From Coenobita brevimanus (lineage: Eukaryota > Arthropoda > Malacostraca > Decapoda > Coenobitidae), in the NCBI GenBank assembly GCA_032717465.1, contig CM064632.1:21743485-21807484 (forward strand): a stretch of 64,000 nt of DNA, read 5' to 3'. Position numbers and translations under genes: made by a program. The notes under the pieces were generated by a model. That model was not told the DNA's origin. It was given only the letters and a program-made list of their open reading frames with translations, and ran no database searches. Shown piece after piece: positions 20,829 to 32,960 of the stretch (positions are counted from its first letter, which is position 1; each line of letters starts with the position of its first letter).

Positions 20829-21704
20829 GGTTACTTCATTTCAGACAGCCTGAAAATGAAAGAAAATATATCACTGGTATTTTAATTAAGCAAACCTTTT
20901 GATAGGAATAATTACAAAGCACAAATATAAAAGAATTCATACAAATAAAATAATACTAAATATGATATACATTAAAATTAAATATTAAATACAATTCGGT
21001 CTTAACAGAATGAAATAGGGTAGAGCTACCCCTATCTAAAGGGAAAATAATAATTATAGAGACTAACAGATATGTTCATTGAATAGATCGACCCCAAAAA
21101 CATAGGTATGGACACAGGAATTATCCAAATCGGACAACATATACCTGTGTTATAGGTAATTTAAGGTTTTCGGTAATGTACTGGCCGGACGCATGTCAGT
21201 ACTAATGTTTATTATACATATTTTTTATTTTCCTATCCATGACTTTAATAAGCCTTACATAGAGGCCTTATATGTTGCTCTAGATATAAGATAGCTAATG
21301 ATGACAAAATTACACATATACTGACTAAAAATATTAAAGTTTCCCTTAATTATTGAATAAAAATAGCTTTTACGGCAGATATCATAGCATATCTGGATAT
21401 CATAGAGGGCCAGAACTTCAACAAATTATAGATTAAAACTGAGAAATATGATCTAAAATAGTAATAAAGATGAAATAATTATGATTTTTTTGGAATTGTA
21501 TAAGCCAAAGCCACAAAACCAGAGTTCAGTGAAGGGGACCAAATTTGGTGGCCATTTTAAAATATGGCTGCCGTTAACCACTTTCCACCAGGTTAGTCAT
21601 GGTAAACTTTTTATTATGTTATAGAGGACATATCAATAGACAATATTCCGCTGAGAAACCTTTTATTGCAATTTGGTTGAGGTTAGACACTATTTTTACT
21701 GCTG
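20829..21704. other. Upstream region of the unnamed element
   Basis: AT-rich, no frame. On the minus strand it begins near 21704 with 'cagcagtaaaaatagtgtct' and ends with the polypyrimidine-AG acceptor before 20850. It may be the 5' leader and a 5' UTR intron of the element, by inference from position only. Confidence 0.35.
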
Positions 21705-22500
21705 TACTTGTACATAATGGCCCATAAATTCTCGATTGAGTTTAGATCACAACCCCTTGAGAGCCAGTCGAGGACGTCCACTTTCGGGTGCTGATTTAGC
21801 CAATCCATTACCACTCTGCACATATGCATAGGACTCCTGTCGTGAACAAGTCTAATAGGATGAGGATGTGGGATTGCCATATTTCTCACGGATGGCAACA
21901 AAACATTTTCTAACGTCAGTGTATTTTTGCCCTGTAAATCGTCCTTCTATTTTCGTCAATTCTCCAGGTCCATTGGCCCACATCCAACCCCAAAGTGATA
22001 GACTCACCCTACCACTTTTGTCCTTCTGTATATTTTTCATTTCATACCGTTTGTTTACAGGTCTCCAGCACGTTTGAGCCCCTGCTTCCTCCGACGTGAA
22101 GCATTTCTTATCAGTAAATATTACTGTTCCAAAAATCTACGTCTGCTCCTAAATACTGTAGAAAAAACAAACCCTAGTCTACACTGTTTATTGGCTTGAG
22201 AGAGTTTTTCTTGGCCGTACTGTAACAGTGAATGTCCATCTCATGAATGCGTCTTCTCGTTGTCCGAGGATCGCAGGGAAGCCGTAGAGTCCGAGTAACG
22301 TTAACGGCAGAACATTTTTGCTCGTTTACCATGCCCGAAAAACGGGCGACATCTTGACGAGTGAGAATTCGAGGTCTTTTACTGCGACGCTTTGTGTTCA
22401 CTGAATCCTTCATTTGCCACCGACTAATCCATCGATTCACATTCTTGACAGACACCTGTGAGAAGGGCAATTTCTTTTGATGACTCCCACTTCCCACATC
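21700..22500 (-). pseudogene. Tc1-like (DD35E) transposase, N-terminal and catalytic part
   Basis: Minus-strand pieces in order: helix-turn-helix region (KLPFSQVSVKNVNRWISRWQ, basic KRRSKRPRILTRQDV) at 22497-22174; first catalytic Asp in VIFTDKKCF near 22125; WGWMWANGPGELTKIEGRFT near 21990; second Asp in LVHDRSPMH near 21840; Glu in NSIENLW near 21725. By my count 35 residues separate the second Asp from the Glu, so DD35E rather than DD34E. Frames change several times and stops intervene. The C-terminus continues at 18690-18856 after an inserted element. Confidence 0.85.
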
Positions 22501-22509
22501 ACGATGATA

Positions 22510-22715
22510 AAGCCACGGAGGGTAATGACCTAAGGATCGTTTGCACTCTTTCCATCACCCACCACGTTCCCGCATCTCTTTGCCATTTCTGCAATGAATA
22601 CTGCAGAAAATAATGAACTAGTTGGCACTGTAGTCTGACTATTCATAGTTCACTGCTGATTATATTGCGCGATAACATTGGTGAAACCATCTTGCACTGC
22701 CGCTCTTCCACATTC

Positions 22716-22763
<48 letters not shown>

Positions 22764-25235
22764 AACCACTCATGTCATTTCACTACATAATTAGAGGCTC
22801 TACCCATCTGCCATTGCCACATTCTTGCCTTCCATAATAACTTGCAATGCTTATTAAACAGTTCGTATTGATTCAGCAGTTAAATTTTTTTTCCTATAAG
22901 GGAAGGTTTGAAAAATGAGTATTTATTCTGATAATCAAGAGGCTACGAATAAAGCTGGTTAGACTGTCTCTAGGTAATATTTGTGCAGTGAATGTCGTGG
23001 TATACGTAGTAAAGGGAATCTTTCCACTACCACTGGTCTTCATAGCACCAGTTAGCTCTCCCTGTATTTTTGGTCACACAGCACTGGATCCAAACAGGAG
23101 GTCCTTGGACCCTCAGGAGAGTAAGTAGGTAGGAAGAGTGAAAGTGGGCGAAGAGGCGTAAGGAAGTGGGAGGAAAGAGGTAGGAGGTTGACAGGAAGTG
23201 TGAGAATGGGTGGAAAGGGGTTAGAGATGTATGAAAGAAGAAATGAGATACAGGAGAATACAGAAAAATAATACCCAGAGCTACTTTGATCGAAGTTGGT
23301 GGTAGTCTGGGATAGCTCTGTAATCTGCATTACCTCATCACTTCGTGCTGTCCGTTTCCTCTACAGCTTGACTGCAGAGGCTGAAATTCACTACGAGCAT
23401 ACCATGGCTGACATTAACTTCTTCCCACAGTCTTATGGAATGCTTGACCACACATTAATGTAAGTCTTCAGTATTACAGCTCAACCTTTTCAGTGAATCA
23501 CACTGAGAATATGGCAATATTTGTTACTTAGCTTCACATGGATTCGGACACTCAATCCCTCCCTCTTACCCTCTCTCCTGCCACCCCAGCACCTCGCATC
23601 CTCCTCCTCCCGAAGCACCGTTGTTCGAACCTCAGTTATGGGAGATTCATACTGTGCCTTAGATCAGGACACAACTTTTGACCGCCAGTGTACAGCGCAG
23701 TAAGTGTGTGTATGTGTGCTCATTTTATATACGTAGGCTAAGTACAGGTCTACATTTTGTGAATGACTGCGTACATGTGTTTACACGTGAGTGTGCGCAT
23801 TCTTGTCTCTAAATGTGTACGTGTGCGCGTGCATACGCGTTCCAAAAAGCTTCTGAAACCAGGTTAAAATGATTATTTCACAGTGAGCATTGTTGCTGTG
23901 ACCGTTGTTTCCTTAGGTAGATACACTTGTAGAGACAGCATATTCCAAATTTTGTATATAGATCTTTTCTCATGCTGTTATGATCAAACCAGCAACTATA
24001 CACGTTTATGAAGATTACACAATAATAATTTCGCACGGTTCATCAACTTTAAATGTAGAGGCGGAACATTTTCAGATACTCTTTGAAGCTTACTGTATGT
24101 TATTTGTATGTGGACATGTTTCCTCTCCATCACTCTCCTGTCTGTGTGAATGAATCTTGGTGGGTACTTTTTTTTTCCTTTTTCCTTCCTCTTCCTCTGT
24201 CCCTCTCACATTCGACTGGCTCAGCATACCTAGGCAGACTGGTGCGGAAGTTATGATGCCAGTTAAACATAGCCTCTTGTTGGAGTCTGGGGTGAGGGGT
24301 GATGGTGGGGTGTCCTTGTGGTTACCTTAGTCAACAGTATCACGATCATCATCATAATCATCATTATCATCCTCGCTGTCGTCGTCGCCGCCGCCGCCCT
24401 CGTCGTCGTCGTCGTCGTCGCAGTTTCCCCACTGATATATGAGGAGTAACTGGTAGGCAGTGACACCGGGAACTGATCTTCACTGGTTTTGCCAATGAAA
24501 AATGGCCAGAAAGGAAGACACAGTATTGATGCATCCTGTTCCATCTGTTTTAATGCAAGTGATCCCTCATAAACCGAGGAAAATCATATAATGCAAAAAG
24601 TATAAATTATAATAGATTCCATCGTGGAGCAGATTTTAATGGAAAATAGTTTCCAAAGAGGTGCTGGAAAAACGAATTCTTGTGGTGGCACCGATACAAT
24701 GGGTCGGCTTAACTGCCTGAGTATACATAGCTCCCTCAGCTTCCTCCCTCTCCCCTGAAAAGAGGATGAGTGACTGAAGGAGGAAAGGTTATGCATGCAG
24801 CCTACCGGGTTCACATTTCACATGAGCCTGATGCCACAACAATAACAACAACAGCAATATTAATTGAAAATTGTATCTAACTCCATCGCTATAGTAGATC
24901 TCCTCTAAGCTAAATAATGTCACCTGGCATTAGCAAAGATGTGATTATTAAGACTCTCATTTAGAAGATGTTAAAGCTATCTTGGTGAATAGAAACTATA
25001 GCAGCACTGGGGAAAAATACAGCATATGTGGGTATATGTATGAAAGTTATCAGGTGACTGGAAAAAGTAATGCTAAAAAGGTGAAAAGAAAGGCTGTGTG
25101 ACTCAGGAGACAAACTAAGTAATTAGAGTGAACAGAGAAAGAATGGAGAAGAAGGGGATTACATGAAACAGAGGATTACCTGCCGTGAATGAGAATTAAT
25201 GGTCTCGATTGATTCTCCTGTTCCAGGACGATATT
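22510..25235. other. Mostly unrecognised, small simple repeats
   Basis: (CT)n at about 22722-22760; a GA-rich patch at 23080-23220; (CGT/CGC)-type triplets at about 24369-24420 flanked by ATC triplets. Otherwise plain sequence with short frames (for example 23521-23703, 24584-24814) that match nothing I know. Confidence 0.5.
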
Positions 25236-25480
25236 TTATAAATGTCTATAGTTCATCATCTTTAATTTGGCGTAGATACGCGGCCTTCTGCAGCCTGTTT
25301 GCCGTTACTCAGCGTCAGAATAAGACGTTAGTAATACCCTGAATCCTTTCCACAGCACTTCCTCGTGACTAGCTCCATATTCTATTGTTTATCTCTTGTT
25401 ACAGCTCAGCAATTATACGCCTAGTTTAAGTGAATTAAGTAGTGATAACATCGAATCATTTCACTCTACTTAGACCTGTT
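25235..25480 (+). repeat. Interspersed family 2, copy d (diverged)
   Basis: Has 'tccacagcacttcctcgtga', 'ctagctccatattctattg' and 'ctcttgttacagctcagca' in family order. The right part is weak. The left flank 'ataagacgttagtaatac' is not shared. Confidence 0.5.
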
Positions 25481-27610
25481 TTAGTGAAGTGGTTAGACGA
25501 GTATATCCAACTCTGAAACAGCATCTTCTGGTAAAGGGAATAGCGACTGCCCTTTCAGTGCATAACGTTCTTTTTTCCTCAGTTTTGATACCACCAGACA
25601 ATATGTCCTTAAACGGAATATAAGATGAATTACAAGAGTGTATGTAAGTGAGGCGGAGAGGGAAGGGAAGGGAAGACCGAGGATACGACGATGGGATGGA
25701 TTGGATAGGTATACGAGTCGGGACCCCCAAATTCCCGGAATTGTTAAAAAAAAAACTTCAGTACAAGATCTTAGAACAAATCCATTTTAGTTTCCGTCAG
25801 AGTACTTCCCTTTGAGACGCCAAACACTTCTCCCAGAGCTTTTTCCGTTCCCGTAAACGCTTAATGGTATTTTGTCACCATGTCGTGTGTACAATATAAC
25901 GAACTGGAAGACCTAAGACATTTAGTTTATTTTCTCCGTATTAAGTAAGAGGAAATAGTATTAAACTGTCTAGCAATTTAAAGAAATTTGAATTAGAATA
26001 AGTATTTGAAACTCACTGGTAATGCATTTGTGAATGATACTTTAAGCTTACAAGTATTTTCGTAAAAAAAAAAAAAAAAGAATAATCAAACAAATTCGAA
26101 AACAATCCTCGATACAACTACGTATCAGAGTGGAGGCTGTCACAAAGGCTGTTTCCCAGAGTATCACTGAACTGGAATCGATTTGTCAAATCTTAATCCT
26201 GTGTGTTATTCTGCGTCAATTTAGTGTGGCGTTTATGACAATGGTTGTGGAACTGTGAATAGAATTACATTACTGGCAGTGACTTAGAAAAAAGACATAC
26301 CAAAAATGAAACGTCATACACTGAATCAAGAAAGCAAATCTGTCTAGAAAAAGGTACTAGTTTGAATAGACAAAGCAAAGAAAAAGAAACTAAAATGAGA
26401 AGGCACGAACTGAAAACTGAAAAATGAACCTGAGTAAATAGACTAACTTGTCATGCAATGATTGTGACATGAATCATATACTGTGCTAGATCATTCACAC
26501 AGCGTGTCTCAGGTGTTACGGTAACGTGCTGGTGTTATCAAGTGATCTGGAGCTACTAAGCGTACAGAAGAGGCGGGCTGGCATTACTCTGACGATAAAG
26601 GGGCAGGTGAGTGGCTCGTTCACAAATATACATCTGTATATGACCACGTATATGTAATTCATCAAAGTTTAAGGATATGCATTTCGGGGCAGGAGGGGAG
26701 ATGTGAGCCCGATAATCAGGGTAAGGTTTGAATTATTTTAGTACGACTGAATTGCTTAGGGTTTAGATTAGGTTAAGTGAGGTCGGGTTAGGAAATGACT
26801 TGTTCTTTAACTGTACTATTTCGGGGGAATGGGAGGGAAATAGTAAAAAAAAAAAAAAAAAAATCTTTTGAAAATGAACGTAAACATTGAGCAAATAACA
26901 TGATGAACAAGATAGAAACCAACGCGAATCATGGTCAAGGATGGACTGAAACGAGACTATTACCAACTGTGCAACCCTTATTGGATGGCGAGTGAGTGTC
27001 TGCTATCCCCTAACGCGTAAACACTCACCAGCATTAACAGCATTAATCATTGGCTTTATAGCAGGTTCAACTTATTTGACAGTGAACGAATTATAAGAAG
27101 GCGTCATTTAAGGGATGGATAACAAAACTAAATGTAATACAGTCTTAAACCTCAACAGGTATCCCGCAGATAAAAGATAAGTCTGACATTAGCCACAATA
27201 GCATCAAGGGACGAAGTGTGTAACCAAACAGCTCTCGAGAAAGAGCAACTCTGTTATTACTTACACTTGCGTTTTTATATACAATTAGGCAGTGTTGTAA
27301 AGGCTCCTTTATCCGTTCATTTCATTATCAATAATTTTTTCACATGCTGGTCTGAATTAACCCACACTCTGGTAATAATATTAGTTACTGGTATTAATCC
27401 ATACTAGGAATATCGTAGGAAACTTACTGTAAGTACCGGTATGTAATCACACAGCTGACTACATTTTCATAACTCGTCATTCAGTCCCCTCCCCCAGCGC
27501 CAAACACGCTGCACACACATATACGAGGAATGTAGTATGGGTGTGTGAAAGTTGGAGAGTGCGTGTGTGCGGATATCTGCGCGTGCATGTGCGCATGCTT
27601 GCGGCTGCTG
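25480..27610. other. No recognised gene
   Basis: Plain sequence. An 86-codon minus frame at 25470-25730 and a plus frame at 27216-27407 show nothing recognisable. A short 'aggttaagtgaggtcgggtt' stretch at 26771 recalls the TTAGG-like words seen at 43950-44220. Confidence 0.4.
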
Positions 27611-27612
27611 TA

Positions 27613-27616
<4 letters not shown>

Positions 27617-27648
<32 letters not shown>
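27617..27648. repeat. (GT)n microsatellite
   Basis: About 15 GT units inside a wider GT/GCG-rich stretch (27545-27660). Confidence 0.9.
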
Positions 27649-28124
27649 GCCACCGCTGTGTGAGCCAGTGTCTAGGAATATATTTTGGCTCTTTCGCGAC
27701 TGTGTCTGTCCTGTGTCTGTGTACTGTACTATTGGCAACATATGAACCTGGTACAGTATAAGAGTGTGGCTTGGGTCAGGCAGTTGGTACGCCTGCAACC
27801 TGTGACTTATTCACACATTTGTTGTGTCTAGGAGGAGGATGAATGAATGGGTTACCAATCACTTCTTAAAACTGACACGTAGCTATGAATTATATATTAG
27901 AAGACTCTAGTAAAAATAACCATAGGTATGAGTGTTTTTCATTATTGTCATAGCTCATATCGTTGATAGATAAACTTTAACTGCAATGATAACAAAGTGA
28001 TATATAGAGAATTACCGTATCATAGACTGATCTAGACGGTGCTCACACACCTTAAAATCGCTCCTGTCTTGCCTTGCCAGTTGGTGGAGCATACACTTCT
28101 TCAGTGTTTTATTTGATACAAAAA

Positions 28125-28662
28125 TCAGATTGTTTCCATAAACTGTATACTGGCATTTTCTTTTTTTAAAATTAATAAATCACACGATGACGTGGTTATT
28201 GGCTGCTACTGCCTTCGTAAATTATAATCTTCTCTTCCCTTTCTGCCAGCTCTCGTTGCTGGAAACTCACTCCCATCTTTCCCTCCCCCACTCCCTCTCT
28301 CAAATCCCCTACCTCTCTCACTCTCCCCTTCCCCCTCTAAACAGCCAGTTCCTCTAGCCTCTACCACCTGGCTCAGGGAGTGAGGTCGCAGAATCTACTT
28401 TCCTTACATCTTAAACCTATAGTGGTTATCTGCCTTAATATCCCCACTGCTGTCATTTAGTCGTCCCAATTGACAGTCTCTCTGTCTCTGTCTCCGTCTG
28501 TCTGTCTGTCTGTCTCTGTCTGTCTGTCTATCTGTCTGTCTGTCTCTCTGTCTGTCTCAAATCTTGCCCAAGCTGTGTGTCACCAGTTCGTAGTGTCACA
28601 GGGCGCTCCAAGGGGAAGCGGGAATAAAGGGGAAGCCACTAACTATTAAGTCGGTGTCTCGT
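28125..28662 (+). repeat. Long inverted repeat, left arm
   Basis: From 'cagattgtttccataaactg' to 'taagtcggtgtctcg', this matches 32170-32690 in reverse complement almost throughout, except for the simple-repeat part: (TCTG)n at 28478-28556 here, (GA)n at 32289-32339 there. Arm length is about 530 bp and the spacer about 3.5 kb. The Tc1-like relic begins about 110 bp inside this arm. Confidence 0.9.
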
Positions 28663-28779
28663 TGATGGGTATTCTTTTATGGGTAATGATCGTTTGAAGC
28701 TGTTTGTTTTACAGTTTTAGGACATTGCCTGTATTTATCACAAACCTAGCACAGAGCAGAAATATAAATTATGAACCGG

Positions 28780-29312
28780 CACGAAGATGCTCTCGTCCTT
28801 CTAGGTTGAATTGCTGGCACGCGAGAAAGTGGAAAGGCTATAAGGAAGATAGGCAATACCTAGGAATATCAGAGACAACAGTTTCATTAAGGTTGACGTG
28901 TTGGGTATGAAGTGGAAACCTGAACAACAAACCGAGAGAATGGCCACCAAGGAAGATTACGGACGAAGATGATTGACAGATACGAGAAACTACAGAAATA
29001 ACCCTTTTACCAACGCGGCGGCCATATGACAACAACTACAGCTAGATGTGACTGTCCAGACTGTGCGAGTTGTCGTTGGTGTTCAGCACAGGACACCGGC
29101 CAAAAAACAGCAAATAACACTTAGGCACTGGGAGGGCAGGTGTAGATTCGCAGAGAACCATGTGCAGGAAGATCTTATTTACCGGGCTCGTGTTATATTC
29201 ACCGTCAAGAAACATTCTCCTCAACAACTTGCGGGAAGACACACTGCTGGAGGAGAATAACAAAAGGTTTAATATTGCAAAGGCATCATACGTGCCTGTT
29301 TATATGCAGGTA
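28780..29312 (+). pseudogene. Tc1-like transposase, N-terminal part
   Basis: A helix-turn-helix-like region (ARKWKGYKEDRQYLGISETTV, about 28820-28880) is followed by NNPFTNAAAI (about 29000), a stop, QQLQLDVTVQTVRVVVG, HRTPAKKQQITLRHWEGRC, RFAENHVQEDLIYRARVIFT and the decayed first catalytic site, where Val replaces Asp (FTVKK). Stops and frameshifts are frequent. The typical Tc1-like middle region breaks off at about 29312 and resumes at about 30098. Confidence 0.85.
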
Positions 29313-30097
29313 AATATAATGAGTGTATTCCACTTAGGTATTAAATAAGACATATCTAAGCCTGTTGTTTAAATCAGAACATATCCCATATGCATGCAAT
29401 GTTGGTTTCAAAGTAAATAATAAGAGGAGCTCAGAGTGCAACATCCGTGCCACACAATCTGTCATTGGTTGTAACTTTTGAACCTATCCTGTAACCTTTA
29501 CCTTCAACTGAGTATCGTAAAATCCAGTTACTTTATGTATGAACCCTCAGCCATTCGACGAATATTGGTAGGAATTTGACTAGAGATGTCCTGGTTGACC
29601 TAATTTTTAATACTGACCTTTACTGTTGTCCTCGAAATACAGTCACTTCATCCATGTCTGATCTTAGCCCCTCCCATGCTCTGTCCAAATCGAGTAAATA
29701 GCTGAGACAAATGACCAAATCATAGCCAAGCGGTTCTAAAACATTATTCACATCATCCTATCCTCATCCTCAACTTTATTACCACATTTGGTCTATATCT
29801 GGTTTAAAAAAAAGTTAACTGACCTTGCTCTTGAGATATGACCCTGTTCGGCCATAATTCAATAATCTGTGATATTTTGTTCAGTAAGATTTCCATAACA
29901 TTGCCACAAACGGTAGGACTTACAGGCGAACCAAAAATTATTTAAGCACATACCCCCTTGCGTAACACGCACGGATGTAACAACACACCAAATAACATTT
30001 GTTCTATTTTCCCAATAACAGATACAACGGTCAAAATATCTTTAAAAAAAAACAAGTAGTGGGCATGTCTTGCGTAATGTGTGGGTGCGGTAGTCTC
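29313..30097. other. Sequence splitting the Tc1-like relic
   Basis: About 785 bp with no transposase similarity, AT-rich, no frame and no inverted ends found by eye. It is probably an insertion within the relic, since the protein continues on the other side with only the expected middle segment missing. Confidence 0.45.
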
Positions 30098-30431
30098 CAT
30101 GGGGTGGGTTGTCTCCCATTGACGGACCTTTTACAAGAACAAATATCTTGAAATTCTTGAAGAGGAATTTCTGCCTTCTCTCCATGAGCAGGAGTACCCA
30201 TTCCCATGGCTGATTCTGTTTGCCCATGACAAATGCCCTATGCACACATCCCACATCTCCCAGGGATGGTTTGACGAACACTTCAACCTAGAACTATTGG
30301 ACTTGATGAGTCGGGGTTGTGATACGAGCCCCATCGAAAGCCTGTGGAGCAACTTGGTATACACATGGGAAGAAGGGGAACGAACGACACAGCAGGCTGT
30401 GATTGTTGCAAATGATGCGTGGACTAGTTAG
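30098..30431 (+). pseudogene. Tc1-like (DD35E) transposase, C-terminal part
   Basis: Gives FYKNKYLEILEEEFLPSLHE, FPWLILFAHDKCPMHTS (second Asp), HFNLELLDLMSRGCDTSPIE (Glu) and SLWSNLVYTWEEGERTTQQA, ending AWTS-stop. By my count 35 residues lie between HD and the Glu. The last 30 or so residues of the usual C-terminus are missing. It pairs with 28780-29312. Confidence 0.85.
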
Positions 30432-30434
30432 ATA

Positions 30435-31090
30435 CATGTGGTTTATAGCTATGTTATATTTATAAACAAGGTGTCTACAGCAGACTTAGAAAGCACTGAA
30501 TTTACCTTGTTAGATAACTGTCATAATTACTGTTTCTGCTACACAATTATATGCAGTTAGACTGCATAATGTGAAATATATTTTCTAGGTTAAAGTATTG
30601 TCATTACATACACCTTATCTATGCAGATACTTTAACAACATACCTGTACTGCTGAAGGAGAGGGTGAATAGCAGGCAAGGTATTGTCAGATATAAATGGC
30701 ACACGAAAACTGTTATCATCCATCTGTGGTGTATGAATGTTATACAGTATTAATAAACGTGGTGGGAAAATCAGCAGAATTTTTACGTCATTCAGTCAAA
30801 GACACATTGCCTCATATATTGTTGGTACGGTGCCATGCGGTTATGCATAACCTAGATAAATTTATTCTACCATTAATCTGTTCGTATATGACGGAAAGGA
30901 ATTAACACAAATGGTGAGCGATATAATCATCAGAGTTATAAGGGTGAAACTGACATGGTTTTTTTTTTTTTTTTTTTGGGGGGGGGGGAAGAGAACAAAT
31001 GGAAGGTCGGTTTTGAAACCTGCGGATAAAATGAGAGGAAGAGACGAGAGTACTTGGGAGGGAAATGAATATCATCTGTTTACCAGGACT
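30435..31090. other. No recognised feature
   Basis: Plain sequence. A T/G homopolymer stretch (30958-30987) is the only notable item. Confidence 0.45.
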
Positions 31091-31091
31091 G

Positions 31092-31415
31092 AATGGGGGA
31101 GGTGGTGGCAAAGTCGATAGGTCTGTTGTTCCAATAGACGCAAGTTTGTATCTTGGTTGAGGCAGAGAGGAGTATATGAGTATGTATTTCGTTAAAAGCA
31201 GACTTTAATGATTTACCATTAGACCTGCTGACATGTCACAAAAACACCCAAACTAATACTAATACACCAGTACGAAACATCCTAAAATGGACGGTGGGTG
31301 TTAGTGCCGAAATGGTGTTATATGGAGGTGAATGGTTTACAGGAAGACTGCTGGGCCTCAGGGAATGGGCTCTTAACCCTATGTTCTGAGTCGCACAAAA
31401 AATCAATAAGTTACA
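31092..31415 (+). mobile_element. tRNA-like SINE, plus-strand copy (old)
   Basis: The head 'gtggcaaagtcgatagg' (box A-like) and 'agtttgtatcttggttgagg' (decayed box B) are followed by the body 'gcagactttaatgatttacc', 'acctgctgacatgtc', 'aatacaccagtacg', 'acggtgggtgttagtgccga' and 'ctgctgggcct', and the tail 'gtcgcacaaaaaatc'. It aligns along its length with the reverse complement of 43602-43955. Confidence 0.7.
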
Positions 31416-32169
31416 ATGTGGAGTGCCCTTCTGCTTGCAGTAGTCCGCTATAAGCTGCTCCTGCTGCTGTTGATGATGATGATGGCCCATTTGGCCTTGA
31501 GACAGGATTAACCAGTATGCATTTTGTATGTGCTATACAGGATCATCTGTAATCTCAGCGTATAGAGCAACAGACCACTTATCATAATCATGAACATATA
31601 AACGACACCTAGCGCGAGAATGCAGGCTAAATCTCCAACTTCCGTTCTAGAACACAGAGGTATCGGCCCCACGTCAACTGGGGTGCGTTGGACAGGCCTC
31701 TTTTGGAAACTGCGCCACTCAGCTGTCAGCCACGGAGAGGTGGAGCCTAAGTGGAAGGCTCTCGTTACCGTATGTAGATGGCGCGCCTCTTTCCAGTGGG
31801 ACACAGCCGCGACAGATTACGACAAGCAAGAGTCATACACATTTCAGATCGATCTGATGAAACAGCATTGCCAATATACATTGTTTTTACAGTTATGTTA
31901 CTACACATTTGAGTCATCTTATGAATGAAATATATGGTTCAACTGTCATCATACCAGTGTATCATAATTATTGCAGAGTGAATAGAATATATAGTTCATA
32001 ATAATACACCAGTACGACACCTCAAACCTCTCCTTAGTTCTAATGGAAAAAAATATCTTTTTTTTTTTTCGAATTCATTTAACAATATCAGTACAAACTT
32101 TGGCTGAAATCTCATCACATCCAGTGTATTATATTTATCCTATTATGCACGTAAGCAAATACATATCAA
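31416..32169. other. No recognised feature
   Basis: Contains a (CTG)-rich patch (31455-31480) and a moderately GC-rich stretch (31610-31830) with short frames on both strands that I do not recognise. Confidence 0.4.
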
Positions 32170-32285
32170 AGAGACAGCGACTTAGAGGTTAGTGACTTCC
32201 ACACTACCCTCGCCTGCCCCTAGAGCACCCTGTGGCACTACGGACTGGTGACACACAGTTCGGGTAACAGCTGATGGGAGGTAGC

Positions 32286-32343
<58 letters not shown>

Positions 32344-32690
32344 CAATTGGGATGACTAAATGACAGCAGTGGGGATATTAAGGCAGATAACCACTATAGG
32401 TTTAAGATGTAAGGAAAGTAGATTCTGCGACCTCACTCCTTGAGCCAGGTGGTAGAGGCTAGAGGAACTGGCTGTTTAGAGGGGGAAGGGGAGAGTGAGA
32501 GAGGTAGGGGATTTGAGAGAGGGAGTGGGGGGAGGGAAAGATGGGAGTGAGTTTCCAGCAACGAGAGCTGGCAGAAAGGGAAGAGAAGATTATAATTTAC
32601 GAAGGCAGTAGTAGCCAATAACCACGTCATCGTGTGATTTATTAATTAAAAAAAAAAATGCCAGTATACAGTTTATGGAAACAATCTGTG
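32170..32690 (-). repeat. Long inverted repeat, right arm
   Basis: Reverse complement of 28125-28662, including the tract from 'gagacagcgacttagaggtt' to 'gccagtatacagtttatgg'. It carries (GA)n at 32289-32339. The two arms could pair in single-stranded DNA or RNA. Confidence 0.9.
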
Positions 32691-32699
32691 ACTGATTGT

Positions 32700-32756
32700 T
32701 TATGTGTGTATGTATGTATGATTGTGTGTGTGTGTGTGAGAGAGAGAGAATATGTT

Positions 32757-32815
<59 letters not shown>

Positions 32816-32842
32816 AATGTGTTAAGTGTGTGTGTGTGTTAA

Positions 32843-32873
<31 letters not shown>

Positions 32874-32906
32874 TGTTAAGGGTGTGTGTGTGTATGTGAA
32901 TGTGTT

Positions 32907-32960
<54 letters not shown>

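Larger units (their letters stand above)
18857..21704 (-). mobile_element. Unnamed mobile element inserted in Tc1 relic
   Basis: The insertion is defined by the interruption of a Tc1-like transposase between IENLWAIMYK (near 21705) and DWDVGEE (18856). It contains the broken gene at 18857-20828 and about 875 bp of upstream sequence (20829-21704) with no frame. The insert ends inside the gene, after residues MLSGK, so it is truncated at the gene's 3' side or was cut when it inserted. Exact ends and any target duplication cannot be fixed by eye; AAG borders both junctions. Confidence 0.6.
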
